A DNA stretch of 64,000 nucleotides from Chryseobacterium sp. ISL-6 (GTDB lineage: Bacteria > Bacteroidota > Bacteroidia > Flavobacteriales > Weeksellaceae), in contig NZ_JAGGPT010000006.1 of NCBI RefSeq assembly GCF_018613715.1, positions 988,748-1,052,747 on the forward strand. The letters run 5' to 3'. Positions 53,219 through 63,883 of this stretch are shown here, piece by piece. The stretch's first letter is position 1, and every line of letters begins with the position of its first letter. The notes beneath the pieces were generated by a model. The model did not search any database and had not been told where the DNA came from. It saw only the letters and a program-made list of their open reading frames with translations. The position numbers and the translations under genes were made by a program.

Positions 53219-54526
53219 ATGATGAAAAAAAACACAAAGAATATCAAATCATTGATACGTTTATTTTTTATATGCTCTTTAAGCTACAACAAGGTACATT
53301 CACAAGCGATAAATCCTCATGAATTTAGTATAAATGGATACATAAGAACAGGAATAGGAGGAACGGATGGCGGACAGATGGTTAATTTTGTAACGCCTGA
53401 AAACCTGCATAAATTTCGATTGGGGAATGAGGCTAATCATTATGGAGAGCTGCAGTTTAATTATCGATACAGGAATAAAGATTCTGTAAATCTGTATGAA
53501 GTTACTTACATGATGGCTAAGTACATCCCATTCGGAAGTGATGGATATAAACAGTTTCCTGAAACTGCACAGTTGTATGGCAAAATAAATAAAGTAGTTA
53601 AAAATGCAAATATCTGGTTAGGCAAAAGATATTATGATCGTAGAAACGTAGAGCTTTTAGACTATTTCTGGATCAATTCTGCACAAAATTCGCAAATAGG
53701 ATTGGGACTAGAAAATTATCAGATAAAGAATGCGGGGAATTTAAATTTAGCCTTAATAAGATTTAAATATGGCAATAATAATAGCCATTCTTATGCAGCT
53801 GATCTAAGATATCTGGATGTTCCTGTATCTCAGTTCTCAAAGCTAAACTTTCTTGGTCAATACAGTATTGAAACCGAAAATAAGCTAATGAACACTCAAA
53901 AACATAATGGATATGCTTTAGGAACCTGGTACACTTATTCCAAAAAAAATATAACCCATACTTCTACTATATTATTTCGGAAAGGAAGCTCTATAACGGA
54001 AAATGGATACACAGGAAAAACAATACGCGAGTATAGGGATAGTAAAAGAATATATGATCTTGACAAAGCTTCATCTCTAGATATTATAAACAATTTTGTA
54101 TATGATGATAAGCGCAGACATGCAATTCAGGCTTCATTAACCTACCAGTACAGAAATTTCGGTACAGGAGATCTAGATCAGAATGAAATAATGATGACTG
54201 ATAAAGCTTCAAAAAATTGGATGAGTGTAGGATTCAGATATATGTACTACATCAATAAATATTTTAATCTGGCATTAGAAGCCGGTAACGATTATATGAA
54301 AAGTGATCGGTCAGGATTGGAAGGAAGTTTACAGAAAGTAACTTTCTCACCACAGATTACCTTGAATTATGGATATTATTCAAGACCTGTTTTTAGACCA
54401 TTTATAACTTATGCCCATTGGTCGGAGAGTTTTAAAGGAATAACCGGCGAGTCTTTATTAAATAATAGATTAATAAGGAAAACCCAAGGGGTATCTATTG
54501 GACTCCAGCTGGAAATGTGGTGGTGA
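53219..54526 (+). CDS. LamB/maltoporin-like outer-membrane porin
   Basis: 435 residues (start at 53219 or the adjacent Met at 53222). Signal peptide about 1-29 (KVHSQ). The mature protein starts HEFSINGYIRTGIGGTDGGQMVNF and has ENLHKFRLGNEANHYGELQFNYRY and WLGKRYYDRRNVELLDYFW, features of the maltoporin family, with alternating beta strands and a C-terminal aromatic end (QLEMWW). It forms a sugar-permeable beta-barrel. Solitary gene. Confidence 0.85.
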   Translation: MMKKNTKNIKSLIRLFFICSLSYNKVHSQAINPHEFSINGYIRTGIGGTDGGQMVNFVTPENLHKFRLGNEANHYGELQFNYRYRNKDSVNLYEVTYMMAKYIPFGSDGYKQFPETAQLYGKINKVVKNANIWLGKRYYDRRNVELLDYFWINSAQNSQIGLGLENYQIKNAGNLNLALIRFKYGNNNSHSYAADLRYLDVPVSQFSKLNFLGQYSIETENKLMNTQKHNGYALGTWYTYSKKNITHTSTILFRKGSSITENGYTGKTIREYRDSKRIYDLDKASSLDIINNFVYDDKRRHAIQASLTYQYRNFGTGDLDQNEIMMTDKASKNWMSVGFRYMYYINKYFNLALEAGNDYMKSDRSGLEGSLQKVTFSPQITLNYGYYSRPVFRPFITYAHWSESFKGITGESLLNNRLIRKTQGVSIGLQLEMWW

Positions 54527-54706
54527 AAATATAGTAAGACATACCAAAATAACCAGTTTCTAAATTGATGTGCAAATTAAAAAATAGTGATTGTATTCTC
54601 AATTTTGAAGTTTTTTACTTTTAGACCAAATGCTTGAATATCACCTCAAAAATTAAGTTAAAAATCATTCGTGCGTGAAATGAAAACATTAATTAGTTTA
54701 AATTAC

Positions 54707-54714
54707 TATATTTG
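54707..54714 (+). promoter_or_regulatory. -7 element of the ruvA-sprA transcript
   Basis: TATATTTG, exact match to TAnnTTTG, 19 bases before the ruvA ATG. No obvious -33 box. Confidence 0.55.
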
Positions 54715-54733
54715 GGAGTTTTAAAAATTAATA

Positions 54734-55318
54734 ATGATATTTTCTTTACAAGGCATTGTTCAAGAACTTACGCCAACTTATGCAGTAATCAACGTAAATG
54801 GAGTTGGTTACTATACAGGTATTAGTCTAATGACGTCACAAACTTTGTCGCTCAATCAGGAAACTTTTCTTTTTATTCAACAGATTATTCGTGAAGATGC
54901 ACATTTGCTATTCGGATTTAACACTCGTTTAGAAAAAGAAATGTTCAATTTGTTAATAAGTGTTAATGGAGTAGGTGCTGTTTCAGCGCTTATTTTACTG
55001 TCAACTTTAAGCCTTGATGAGATTGCTTCGGCTATACTTTCAAGCAACAGTGCTTTGATTCAAAAAGCGAAGGGAATTGGGACTAAAACAGCAGAAAGAA
55101 TCATTGTAGATTTGAAAGATAAGGTCCAAAAATTCAACAACCTCGAAGAAAATATTTCTACGTTTGCGAATAATAAAATCAAGGAAGAATCGTTATCTGC
55201 ATTAGAAGTTTTAGGAATTCCTAAACGCATGAGCGAGAAGATTGCAGATCGTATGATAAAACAAAATCCAAGTATTTCAATAGAAGAGTTGGTAAAACAA
55301 ATTTTAAAAAACCTTTAA
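54734..55318 (+). CDS. ruvA: Holliday junction DNA helicase subunit RuvA
   Basis: 194 residues. Tetrameric junction-binding subunit that guides RuvB. The N-terminal OB fold (MIFSLQGIVQELTPTYAVINVNGVGYY), two helix-hairpin-helix motifs (LISVNGVGAVSALIL; KAKGIGTKTAERIIVDLKDK) and the short C-terminal RuvB-binding helix bundle (about 150-194) are all there. sprA starts three bases later, so both are on one mRNA. Confidence 0.96.
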   Translation: MIFSLQGIVQELTPTYAVINVNGVGYYTGISLMTSQTLSLNQETFLFIQQIIREDAHLLFGFNTRLEKEMFNLLISVNGVGAVSALILLSTLSLDEIASAILSSNSALIQKAKGIGTKTAERIIVDLKDKVQKFNNLEENISTFANNKIKEESLSALEVLGIPKRMSEKIADRMIKQNPSISIEELVKQILKNL

Positions 55319-55321
55319 CAT

Positions 55322-58300
55322 TTGGTGGCAAATAATAAGTATCTCAATATATTTCTGTTCCTGTCGTTCTTATGTATGTCAGTAAATACTTTTGCACAGC
55401 AGGTACGTGACACGGCAATTATTAAGAAAGATTATGAACTGGCTGACCCTACTCAGTTTGAAGCCTTTTATGATGTAAAAACTGGTATGTACTATGTATA
55501 TCCTAAAATTGGAAATACAGTGACCGGGCCTCCGACAGCGATGTCTCCGGAGGAATATAAGGAATTCATGATGGCCAGTCAGACAAGAGCCTATTATAAA
55601 GATAAATCCGATAAATACAACCTACTTTTCCGAAAAGATAAAAGTGATGCACAAAGAAAAGGATTAATTCCTGCATTGACCATTCGTAATAAGCTTTTCG
55701 AGACTATTTTTGGAAGTAATAAAATAGAAATAATCCCTACGGGATTCGCTTCTTTCGATTTTGCAGGGCTTTACCAGAAGATTGACAATCCATTAATTTT
55801 ACCTCAAAACAGAACCAGCTTTACCTTTGATATCAATCAGAGAATTCAATTAGGATTATTGGGTAAAGTAGGAGAGAATCTCCAGTTGAAAGCCAACTAT
55901 GATACCCAAAGTGGCTTTGCATTCGAAAATAGAATGAACCTGGTCTGGCAGGCCAAAGGAAGTTGGAAAGATTTGCAGACGAAAGGATTAGGAGATGTTA
56001 ATTCACCGGCTTCCGGTTCAGAAGATAAAATCATCAAGAGAGTGGAATTCGGTAACGTAAACATGCCACTTTCTACTAGCTTAATACGTGGTTCTCAATC
56101 ACTATTTGGGGTGAAAACCGAATTCCAGTTAGGAAAAACCTTTGGAACAGTCGTGCTTTCCCAACAGCAGGGAGAGGCAAGAAATATTGTTGTTCAGGGC
56201 GGTGGAGCCGTAAACACCTTTAAGATAGATGCGATAGATTATGAAGACAATCAGCATTACTTTTTAGGACACTATTTCTTAGATAATTATGATAGGGCAT
56301 TGGCAAACTACCCTCAGATCAATTCAAAAATCAATATAACAAGATTAGAAGTTTGGGTTTTAGACCAGGGAAACAGTAATCTGGCTGCTCAGAAAAGTAT
56401 AGTTGGAATCAGAGACTTGGGAGATAAAACTGCAGTAATGCCTGATAATGCTAATAACAATCTCTATCAAGCCGTTTCTAATACAATGGGTCCAACACCT
56501 CGGGATGCCGGTGTAAATTATGCAGACCTGATACAGGGGCAATCACTTCCTATTGCAACTGGTGGGTCGCAAGCATATGTGAATAATGATCATTTTCTTT
56601 TTAATAAAAAAGCAAGAAGGCTAAACACCAGTGAATATACACTTCAACCACAATTAGGATATATTTCATTAAATCAGAAGCTAAATGATAATCAGATTCT
56701 GGCAGTTTCATATTCATTTACGGATGGTACAAATAAAGTGTATAAAGTCGGAGAATTTTCTGAAGAAAGTCCTGTATTAATTACAAAAGCACTAAGGTCC
56801 ACAAGAGTTGATATTACTTCTCCGATGTGGCCATTGATGATGAAGAATATCTATGCTTTAGATGCCGGACAGGTAAGTCAGGATGGATTTATATTGAATG
56901 TACTTTACAGAGATGCAAAAACTGGAGGTAAAGTAAACTATCTTCCTGGTACCAGTGTTCAAGGTACTAACTTGCTAAAACTATTGAATTGGGACCGTTT
57001 GAACATGAACGGAGATATTCAGAATAACAGTGGCGGAACTACAGGAGATGGTATATTTGACTTTGTTAGTGGTCTTACCATAAGACCGGAAACAGGAAAG
57101 ATTATTTTTACGAAAACCCAACCCTTTGGCAGCTATATGGCTAGCGTACTTGGAACGAGTGATCCACAATATGTGCAAGCTGATATTTATAATCAACAGA
57201 AGCAATTTGCAACATATGTTCCTAAGCGGTATACTCTTGAAGGACGATATAAAGGAACTGCAGGACAAGGAATCTCTTTAGGCGCAGTGAATGTTCCACA
57301 AGGTTCGGTAAAGGTTTCTGCTAATGGAGTACAGTTGACAGAAGGGATAGATTATACCGTTGACTACATGCTGGGTACTGTAACGATTATCAATGAAAAT
57401 GTAAAACAATCCGGACAGGCAATTAATATTTCATTAGAGAACCAATTGACTTTTAATACCCAAAGAAAAAGATTTTTAGGATTAAATCTAGAGAGAAGAT
57501 TTAATGAAAATTTCATTTTAGGAGCTACAGTTGTTAATTATTCCGAATCTCCACTAACCCAAAAGGTAAATTATGGACAGGAGGCCGTTAACAATACGAT
57601 GGCTGGGATAAATTTAATGTATAATAATCAGCTTCCTTTCCTGACTCGATTGACAAATAAAATTCCAATGGTGAAAACCGAAGCTCCATCCAATTTAAAC
57701 TTTAAAATGGAAGGAGCCTACTTATTGCCAGGATTAAATAAAGGAACCAATGATCAATCCTATATTGATGATTTTGAACAGACCACATCAAAGATATCAT
57801 TAAAAGAACCTGCTGCTTGGAGTTTAGCTTCTAAACCGGAGAAATCGGGAGGCGTATTTTCAGGTGCTGGAGCTGGCAATGATCTCACAAACGGTTACGG
57901 AAGGGGATTATTATCATGGTACAATATTGATCCTAGATTCTGGGGTGTTGGAGGAAGAGCTCCTGCTGGTATTACTCCTCAGTCTGTCTCTAACCATGCT
58001 TCCAGAAGAGTACAATATTCAGAGATCTACAATAACAGAGATTTTGTAGCAGGTGAACAAACTTTTACAAACACATTTGACATTTCCTACTATCCGACGG
58101 AAAAAGGACCTTATAATGTCAATCCAAATAATGAAACTACTCAACAGAGATGGGCTGGTCTTATGAGACCCATTACTGTTTCCAATTTTGTAAATTCTAA
58201 TATTGAATATGTGGAATTCTGGATGATGGATCCATATGCAGATGGAAATAATTTAGGAGCTAATCCAAAGCTATTACTTCAGTTAGGAAACGTGTCTGAA

Positions 58301-61300
58301 GATGTTTTAAAAGATGGATTTATGCAGTATGAAAATGGATTGCCAACACCAGGAACTCCATCTGTTACCACTAATTCAAATTGGGGAGTGCAGCCAAAAC
58401 AACCTCCTATATTATATGCTTTCTCAAGCGAAGGGCAGGAAAGAACAATACAGGATGCCGGATATGACGGTCTCACTTCAGACCAGGAATCCATGAAATT
58501 TGGAAATACATTTACCAATCCTGTTACTAATCTTGCTGACCCTGCAGTGGATGATTTTGTATTCTATCTGTCGGCAAAGTTTACAGGAAGCCAGGCTTCG
58601 TCATTAGTACAGAGATATAAATATTTCAGAGGACCTGAAGGAAACTCACAAAGCAACTCATTAGAAGTAGCTTCTCAGACTCCCGATGCTGAAGATATTA
58701 ATAAAGACTATAACCTTGATCAAAGTGAAAACTATAATGAATATCAAATTAAGTTAGACCAGGCAAGTTTAGCTTTAGGAACAAATAATATTGTTGATGT
58801 AAAAACTGTTCAGGCTCAATTTCAAAATGGACAGACTTCACCGGTAAGATGGTATTTATTTAGAATTCCAGTTTCTTCATATGTAACAGATGCAGGAGAT
58901 CATGATCCTGGAGTTCTTAACAATGTGAGGTTTGCAAGAATGTTATTAACAGGTTTTGATCAGACCTCTACTCTGAGGTTTGGAACCATGGATTTAGTAA
59001 GATCAGACTGGAGAAAGTATCCTAAAAATACGGCAATAACTGGAACAGATATTATAGAAGAAGGGACGGTAAATGTACCAGACCCTCAAAATTTAGAAAT
59101 TGGAAGTGTTAATATTGAAGAAAATGCCTTAAATACACCTCCTTATGTATTACCTCCCGGAATTGATAGACAGGTTTTAAGTGGAAACGCTGGTGTCCAA
59201 AGACAGAATGAAAGTTCATTATATTTAAAAGTTAACCAGCTTCCACAAACTGAGTCAAGAGGCGTATTTAAGAATACAACTTTGGACATGAGAAGGTATA
59301 AAAGATTAAAGCTTTTTGTACATGCTGAAGATCCGGATAAAAGAAAACCACCTATTCCGGATATAGATCCAAAGACCAAATTTTTTATTCGTTTCGGAAG
59401 TGACGCTGCAGATAATTATTATGAATATGAAGCATCATTGAAGGTAACCCCAAGCACCGCAACTACTCCAATGGAAATATGGCCAGCGGAGAATGAAGTT
59501 GATTTAGAAATCCAAAATTTTGTAGATGCTAAAATTAGAAGAGATAAAAGTTCTCCTAATGATATTTCAAAAAGAATTTTAGATCAGGTATTTGGTGAAG
59601 CAGATAAACTCAAGAATATATATATTAAAGGGCGTCCAAGTTTAGGGAATATTACAACTATAGTAATTGGGATAAGAAATGGTATACCTAGAGGTGAAAC
59701 TGGTGCACCTTTGGATCGGATATTGTGGGTCAATGAAATCCGACTTTCTGAAATTGATAATAAAGGCGGATATGCCGGAAATGCAAGTTTAAATTTTAAC
59801 CTTGGTGATTTTGCTGTAGTGAACGCCAATGCATCATACACGTCTGTTGGATTTGGGAACATAGATTCTAAACCGGCAGAAAGAAATCAGTCGACACAGT
59901 CTGCATTCAGTATCAATACAGCTGTCAATTTAGATAAATTCCTTCCTGAAAAGACTGGAGTTAAGATTCCTGTCAACTATTCCTATTCACAGACGATCGA
60001 AGATCCAAAGTATAATCCTTTAGATACAGACGTTGAATTTAAGAAAGCAGCGAACAGGGAACAGCTGAAAAAAGTGGCAAGAACATATACGCAGCAGAGA
60101 AGTTTAGGAGTTGTTAATATGCACAAGGAAAGGGTTAATCCAAATAAGAAGCCTAAATTCTACGATGTAGAAAACCTTTCAGTTACGGCGGTTTATAATG
60201 ACGACTTCTTCAGAGATATTTATACTAAGAAAAACTATAGACAGTATCTTAGAGGATATGTAGATTATAATTATACTTTCAAACCGTGGGTGATCAAGCC
60301 TTTTAATAAGATGATCAGTGATACCGCAAAATCTACAAAATACCTGAGATGGGTAAAAGAATTTAATATTAATCCAATTCCGACAAGATTCTCTTTCAGG
60401 ACAGAAATCGACAGGAATTATAATGAACTGGAGTTTAGAAGCGTTGATGCTATTCTTAATGGTAATTTCAATGATGAATCTCAGGCAATAAGAAACAGAA
60501 ACTTCTATTTTGGTTGGCAATATGGTTTAGGATTTAATTTTACAAAATCCTTAAAACTGGAAATCAACTCGGCAACGAGAACATTGAATGATAACGTAGA
60601 TGTGAATACAATGGATAATTCTTCGATCTTTGGAAATGTGTTCAGATCGGGAAGACCAGTATTGTATAACCATAGGGTACAATTGAACTATAAACTCCCA
60701 TTCCAGTATTTACCATATCTGGATTTTATTGATGCTGAACTGGGATATGGATTTACCTATAACTGGAATGCAAGAAGTACAGCTTTGTATAGTTTTGTTA
60801 ATCCTGATACCCAGAGAGCAGAAAGTTTAGGTTCAATAGGTCAGAATACAAATGTTATTCAGGCAACGGCAACTGCTGATTTTCCTAAGTTCTTTGGACA
60901 GTTTAAATATTTCAAAAATATTTCTACAAAACTTCAAAAACGCAGACAGGAAATTGACTCGCTGAATAATGTGTATACTCAACAGTGGGAAAAGAAAAGA
61001 TATAAGTTTAAAAACTATAAGTTTAAAAATAAACTGACTGTTTTACAAAGTGCCGCATTTTTACTTACTTCTTTAAAACAGCTGGATGTTAATTATTCAG
61101 AGAATAACGGAACTGTGTTGCCAGGACTACTTTCTGCACCTAATTATTATGGATACGGGCAAACTTTGGGAGGCCCAAGTATTGGATTCTTATTTGGATC
61201 ACAGGCAGACATCAGAAGAACGGTTATGGAGAATGGCTGGGTAAGTGATTCTCAATATATGACAGATCCATATGTGCGGATGTCAACCAGGGAACTGCGT

Positions 61301-62407
61301 GCCAATTTGCAGGTCGTACCAATGAATGACCTTAGAATAGATGTTAGTGTATTGCATAATTATAACAGGAATTTCTCACAGTCCGGATTCAACTATGTAG
61401 ATCCAGTAACCAGAATTCCTAATCCTAATTTTACTTTTGCCAATGACCTTGTTACATACTCGAACTCAGTAATACTTTTGAAAACATCCTTCAAAGATGG
61501 AGCAGCAGTATATCAGTCAATTCGGGAAAACGCAAGAGCTCTTTCTCAACAGCTTGGAGATATATCAACCGTAAACAATGCAGGATTCACGGATGGTTAT
61601 AGTATTGCCAACGCCTATGTATTAATACCGGCATTCCGAGCAGCTGTTGAAGGGAAATCTATCAAAGGGATTGGGGATGCTAAAAAAGCAGGATTACCAA
61701 TACCAAACTGGAAAGTAACCTATTCAGGGTTAAGAAATGTACCTATTATCAATGGACAGTTTTCTAAGTTTGATATATTACATAGCTATAATGCAACCTA
61801 TACAGCGACAGGAATCCAGTCAAGTATAGATTATTTTAATGCAATTTCAACTGGTGGTAGTCTTTTTGATTCTAACCGAGACAGAATTAATCCATTTACA
61901 TTCTCTCAGGTAGGATATGTTGAGTCATTCTCGCCATTGATTGGTGTGGATGTTACCATGAGAAATAACATGCAGTTCGGAATACAGTATAATAGAAACA
62001 GAATGTTATTGCTGGGATTACTAAATCAGACCCTTACTGAAGATGCCAATACAGAATATGTGGTAAGAGTGGGTTATATTATCCGTAACTTTAGATTAGG
62101 AGTGAATGACGTAAGAAAAAGAGGAAAAGGAAAAGGAAGTGATCTTAATATCAGAGGAGACTTCTCATTACGTGATAGCAGAACGAGTATTACAAATATA
62201 CTATTGGATGATTCTCAGGTTACAGGCGGTCAGAAATTAATGAATGTAAAGATTTCTGCAGATTACAATGTTTCTGAAAATTTAAACTTAAGAGTATTCT
62301 ATGAACAGATGACTTCTAAATATAAAATCTCTACAGCATTCCCACTTTCAACAGTAAGAGCTGGATTGTCTGCAACATTTACATTTGGAGATTCCGGAGG
62401 TTTCTAA
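55322..62407 (+). CDS. sprA: SprA, T9SS outer-membrane translocon protein
   Basis: 2361 residues, the giant beta-barrel channel of the type IX secretion system (Sov in Porphyromonas), also required for gliding motility. Signal peptide about 1-26 (VNTFAQQ). The N-terminal DYELADPTQFEAFYDVKTGMYYVYPKIG is highly characteristic; the remainder is a chain of long beta-strands with a final aromatic-rich strand ending FGDSGGF. The start codon is TTG (55322) or GTG (55325); the first ATG would remove part of the signal peptide. This gene explains export of the T9SS cargo proteins found in the window. Confidence 0.97.
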   Translation: MVANNKYLNIFLFLSFLCMSVNTFAQQVRDTAIIKKDYELADPTQFEAFYDVKTGMYYVYPKIGNTVTGPPTAMSPEEYKEFMMASQTRAYYKDKSDKYNLLFRKDKSDAQRKGLIPALTIRNKLFETIFGSNKIEIIPTGFASFDFAGLYQKIDNPLILPQNRTSFTFDINQRIQLGLLGKVGENLQLKANYDTQSGFAFENRMNLVWQAKGSWKDLQTKGLGDVNSPASGSEDKIIKRVEFGNVNMPLSTSLIRGSQSLFGVKTEFQLGKTFGTVVLSQQQGEARNIVVQGGGAVNTFKIDAIDYEDNQHYFLGHYFLDNYDRALANYPQINSKINITRLEVWVLDQGNSNLAAQKSIVGIRDLGDKTAVMPDNANNNLYQAVSNTMGPTPRDAGVNYADLIQGQSLPIATGGSQAYVNNDHFLFNKKARRLNTSEYTLQPQLGYISLNQKLNDNQILAVSYSFTDGTNKVYKVGEFSEESPVLITKALRSTRVDITSPMWPLMMKNIYALDAGQVSQDGFILNVLYRDAKTGGKVNYLPGTSVQGTNLLKLLNWDRLNMNGDIQNNSGGTTGDGIFDFVSGLTIRPETGKIIFTKTQPFGSYMASVLGTSDPQYVQADIYNQQKQFATYVPKRYTLEGRYKGTAGQGISLGAVNVPQGSVKVSANGVQLTEGIDYTVDYMLGTVTIINENVKQSGQAINISLENQLTFNTQRKRFLGLNLERRFNENFILGATVVNYSESPLTQKVNYGQEAVNNTMAGINLMYNNQLPFLTRLTNKIPMVKTEAPSNLNFKMEGAYLLPGLNKGTNDQSYIDDFEQTTSKISLKEPAAWSLASKPEKSGGVFSGAGAGNDLTNGYGRGLLSWYNIDPRFWGVGGRAPAGITPQSVSNHASRRVQYSEIYNNRDFVAGEQTFTNTFDISYYPTEKGPYNVNPNNETTQQRWAGLMRPITVSNFVNSNIEYVEFWMMDPYADGNNLGANPKLLLQLGNVSEDVLKDGFMQYENGLPTPGTPSVTTNSNWGVQPKQPPILYAFSSEGQERTIQDAGYDGLTSDQESMKFGNTFTNPVTNLADPAVDDFVFYLSAKFTGSQASSLVQRYKYFRGPEGNSQSNSLEVASQTPDAEDINKDYNLDQSENYNEYQIKLDQASLALGTNNIVDVKTVQAQFQNGQTSPVRWYLFRIPVSSYVTDAGDHDPGVLNNVRFARMLLTGFDQTSTLRFGTMDLVRSDWRKYPKNTAITGTDIIEEGTVNVPDPQNLEIGSVNIEENALNTPPYVLPPGIDRQVLSGNAGVQRQNESSLYLKVNQLPQTESRGVFKNTTLDMRRYKRLKLFVHAEDPDKRKPPIPDIDPKTKFFIRFGSDAADNYYEYEASLKVTPSTATTPMEIWPAENEVDLEIQNFVDAKIRRDKSSPNDISKRILDQVFGEADKLKNIYIKGRPSLGNITTIVIGIRNGIPRGETGAPLDRILWVNEIRLSEIDNKGGYAGNASLNFNLGDFAVVNANASYTSVGFGNIDSKPAERNQSTQSAFSINTAVNLDKFLPEKTGVKIPVNYSYSQTIEDPKYNPLDTDVEFKKAANREQLKKVARTYTQQRSLGVVNMHKERVNPNKKPKFYDVENLSVTAVYNDDFFRDIYTKKNYRQYLRGYVDYNYTFKPWVIKPFNKMISDTAKSTKYLRWVKEFNINPIPTRFSFRTEIDRNYNELEFRSVDAILNGNFNDESQAIRNRNFYFGWQYGLGFNFTKSLKLEINSATRTLNDNVDVNTMDNSSIFGNVFRSGRPVLYNHRVQLNYKLPFQYLPYLDFIDAELGYGFTYNWNARSTALYSFVNPDTQRAESLGSIGQNTNVIQATATADFPKFFGQFKYFKNISTKLQKRRQEIDSLNNVYTQQWEKKRYKFKNYKFKNKLTVLQSAAFLLTSLKQLDVNYSENNGTVLPGLLSAPNYYGYGQTLGGPSIGFLFGSQADIRRTVMENGWVSDSQYMTDPYVRMSTRELRANLQVVPMNDLRIDVSVLHNYNRNFSQSGFNYVDPVTRIPNPNFTFANDLVTYSNSVILLKTSFKDGAAVYQSIRENARALSQQLGDISTVNNAGFTDGYSIANAYVLIPAFRAAVEGKSIKGIGDAKKAGLPIPNWKVTYSGLRNVPIINGQFSKFDILHSYNATYTATGIQSSIDYFNAISTGGSLFDSNRDRINPFTFSQVGYVESFSPLIGVDVTMRNNMQFGIQYNRNRMLLLGLLNQTLTEDANTEYVVRVGYIIRNFRLGVNDVRKRGKGKGSDLNIRGDFSLRDSRTSITNILLDDSQVTGGQKLMNVKISADYNVSENLNLRVFYEQMTSKYKISTAFPLSTVRAGLSATFTFGDSGGF

Positions 62408-62429
62408 CCAACAGTTATATAAACATATG

Positions 62430-62461
62430 AATCCCTTTCTGAATAAGAAGGGGATTTTTTA
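62430..62461 (+). terminator. terminator after sprA
   Basis: Arms AATCCCTTTC and GAAGGGGATT (one wobble) with a T-run. Confidence 0.8.
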
Positions 62462-62583
62462 TTAAAATGAAACAGGGATAATAAAGCTAGATCTTTTATT
62501 AAAGGTACTATTTACCATGTTGAGTATTTATTCAACTCTATTATATTAAGAATGGGAAAAACATTTTGAATAAACAAACATAC

Positions 62584-62618
62584 TTTTTTTGAACCTTATG
62601 TATTTTTGAATAAATTTG
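62584..62618 (+). promoter_or_regulatory. gcvH promoter
   Basis: TTTTTTTG (62584-62591), 19 bases, TAAATTTG (62611-62618): full consensus. The transcript would begin near 62625, about 15 bases before the ATG. Confidence 0.75.
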
Positions 62619-62639
62619 TAAAATAATAAAAATCAAAAA

Positions 62640-63017
62640 ATGAACACACCATCGGAATTAAAGTACACTAAAGATCACGAATGGATCAAGATTGAAGGAA
62701 ACGTAGCTACTATTGGTATTACTGATTTTGCACAAGGAGAACTTGGAGATATCGTATATGTTGATATTGATACTGTTGATGACGATCTTGACAGTGGAGC
62801 TGTATTTGGAAGTGTAGAGGCAGTAAAGACTGTTTCAGATCTATTCTTACCTATTGCAGGAAAGGTTACAGAATTCAATTCAGAATTAGAAGCTCAGCCT
62901 GAGTTACTAAACACTGATCCTTATGGTAACGGATGGATCATCAAATTAGAGATTGCTGATGGTGCAGACCAGTCCGAATTGCTTTCCGCAGAAGAATACC
63001 AAGCTATCATTGGATAG
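62640..63017 (+). CDS. gcvH: glycine cleavage system protein H
   Basis: 125 residues. Lipoyl carrier of the glycine cleavage system, shuttling the aminomethyl group between GcvP, GcvT and GcvL. The lipoylated Lys63 is in GSVEAVKTVSDLF; N-terminal PSELKYTKDHEWIKIEG is typical. The other gcv genes are not in the window. The VanZ-like gene overlaps its end. Confidence 0.97.
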   Translation: MNTPSELKYTKDHEWIKIEGNVATIGITDFAQGELGDIVYVDIDTVDDDLDSGAVFGSVEAVKTVSDLFLPIAGKVTEFNSELEAQPELLNTDPYGNGWIIKLEIADGADQSELLSAEEYQAIIG

Positions 63018-63369
63018 GGTTTCAAAAATATTTAGTAAGATCTTGCCCATTTATTGGGCATTTCTTACTTATATGCTTCTCAAGCCCGGAGAAGAGAATC
63101 ATGAATATTTTTTTATGTTCAACGGGTTCGATAAAGTTCTGCACGTAAGTATATTTGCTATGCTTGGCTTTTGCTTTATCGCCACTTTCCCCAAAATCAA
63201 ATTTTCTTATTTTTTCCAGATCATCCTTATATATGCATTCCTAACCGAAATACTGCAGGAAGAAATGCATCTGGGCAGATCAATGGAATCCCTGGATATA
63301 GTAGCCGATGTGATCGGATGCCTGTTAGGGTACTATATATATAAGGAACTTGTCAAACGTTTTTTCTGA
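63010..63369 (+). CDS. VanZ-like family membrane protein
   Basis: 119 residues from a TTG at 63010, eight bases before the gcvH stop. The upstream in-frame ATG at 62953 lies deep inside gcvH and would add a non-family N-terminus. Four transmembrane helices and the family signature FNGFDKVLHVSIFAMLGF, EILQEEMHLGRSMESLDIVADVIGCLLG (Asp, Glu and Arg in membrane-near positions). Function unknown; VanZ relatives affect teicoplanin resistance or envelope stress. Confidence 0.83.
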   Translation: MDRVSKIFSKILPIYWAFLTYMLLKPGEENHEYFFMFNGFDKVLHVSIFAMLGFCFIATFPKIKFSYFFQIILIYAFLTEILQEEMHLGRSMESLDIVADVIGCLLGYYIYKELVKRFF

Positions 63370-63415
63370 TACACAATAAAACTTGAAGATTAAAGACCTT
63401 CATTTTTCATAAGCT

Positions 63416-63503
63416 TAATCCCGCTATCCACTCATACTCCTCGTGCCAGCGCTTTCTTTCAGATCCAGATCTACTGCGGGGTAACCGTTACTATCGGGGC
63501 TAG
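63416..63503. repeat. GC-rich intergenic repeat-like element
   Basis: A block much richer in G+C than its surroundings, with TAATCCCGCTATCCAC on the left and GTTACTATCGGGGCTAG on the right, the two ends of a dispersed intergenic element of Flavobacteriia (CCCGCTATCC ... CTATCGGGGC). No ORF inside. The minus strand between here and 63620 contains only a 26-codon ORF, not convincing. Confidence 0.45.
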
Positions 63504-63769
63504 AGTATTGGGTTTATTAATACTACTTCTTATAAAGAGAATTCTTCCCATACATACCTTCTTTAAAATCCTGGATAAACTGAACTTTGATTCGTTTCTT
63601 CATCAGAATATAGTCTATTCATATATAAAACCTATTCTCACAATATTAAAAAAAAACGAATCGTATAATGTGGATAACTATTGATTGTTCTCAATTGTTT
63701 TTGTACCAGTAGATTAGGTTTGTTATTTTCCACATTTTAAGATTCTTGTCAAATTTTATGTTAAATAAG
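63504..63769. other. gene-free stretch upstream of tandem promoters
   Basis: 266 AT-rich bases without a gene, repeat or clear signal. A 26-codon minus-strand ORF starting MKKRIKVQFIQDFKEG is the only reading frame that looks protein-like; it could be a remnant. Confidence 0.35.
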
Positions 63770-63802
63770 TTTGGATTGTAGTGTTAATAAGGTGTACTTT
63801 TG
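63770..63802 (+). promoter_or_regulatory. upstream strong promoter (P1) at the right edge
   Basis: TTTG (63770-63773), 21 bases, TACTTTTG (63795-63802). The transcript would begin near GCCCCACTG and pass through GCGCAG at 63831-63836. Confidence 0.55.
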
Positions 63803-63883
63803 CCCCACTGAAAACGAGAGATAGTAGGTAGCGCAGACGATAAGTAAATAGGACTGAAGGTTAGAAAAATAAATAATATTTTA

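Noticed and set aside
53219..62407. Internal long repeats in sprA
   Set aside because: Similar beta-strand patterns recur, as in all SprA proteins, but no DNA-level tandem repeat was found.
62953..63009. ATG start for the VanZ-like gene inside gcvH
   Set aside because: It would require a 57-base longer overlap with gcvH and adds a non-family, cysteine- and lysine-rich N-terminus.
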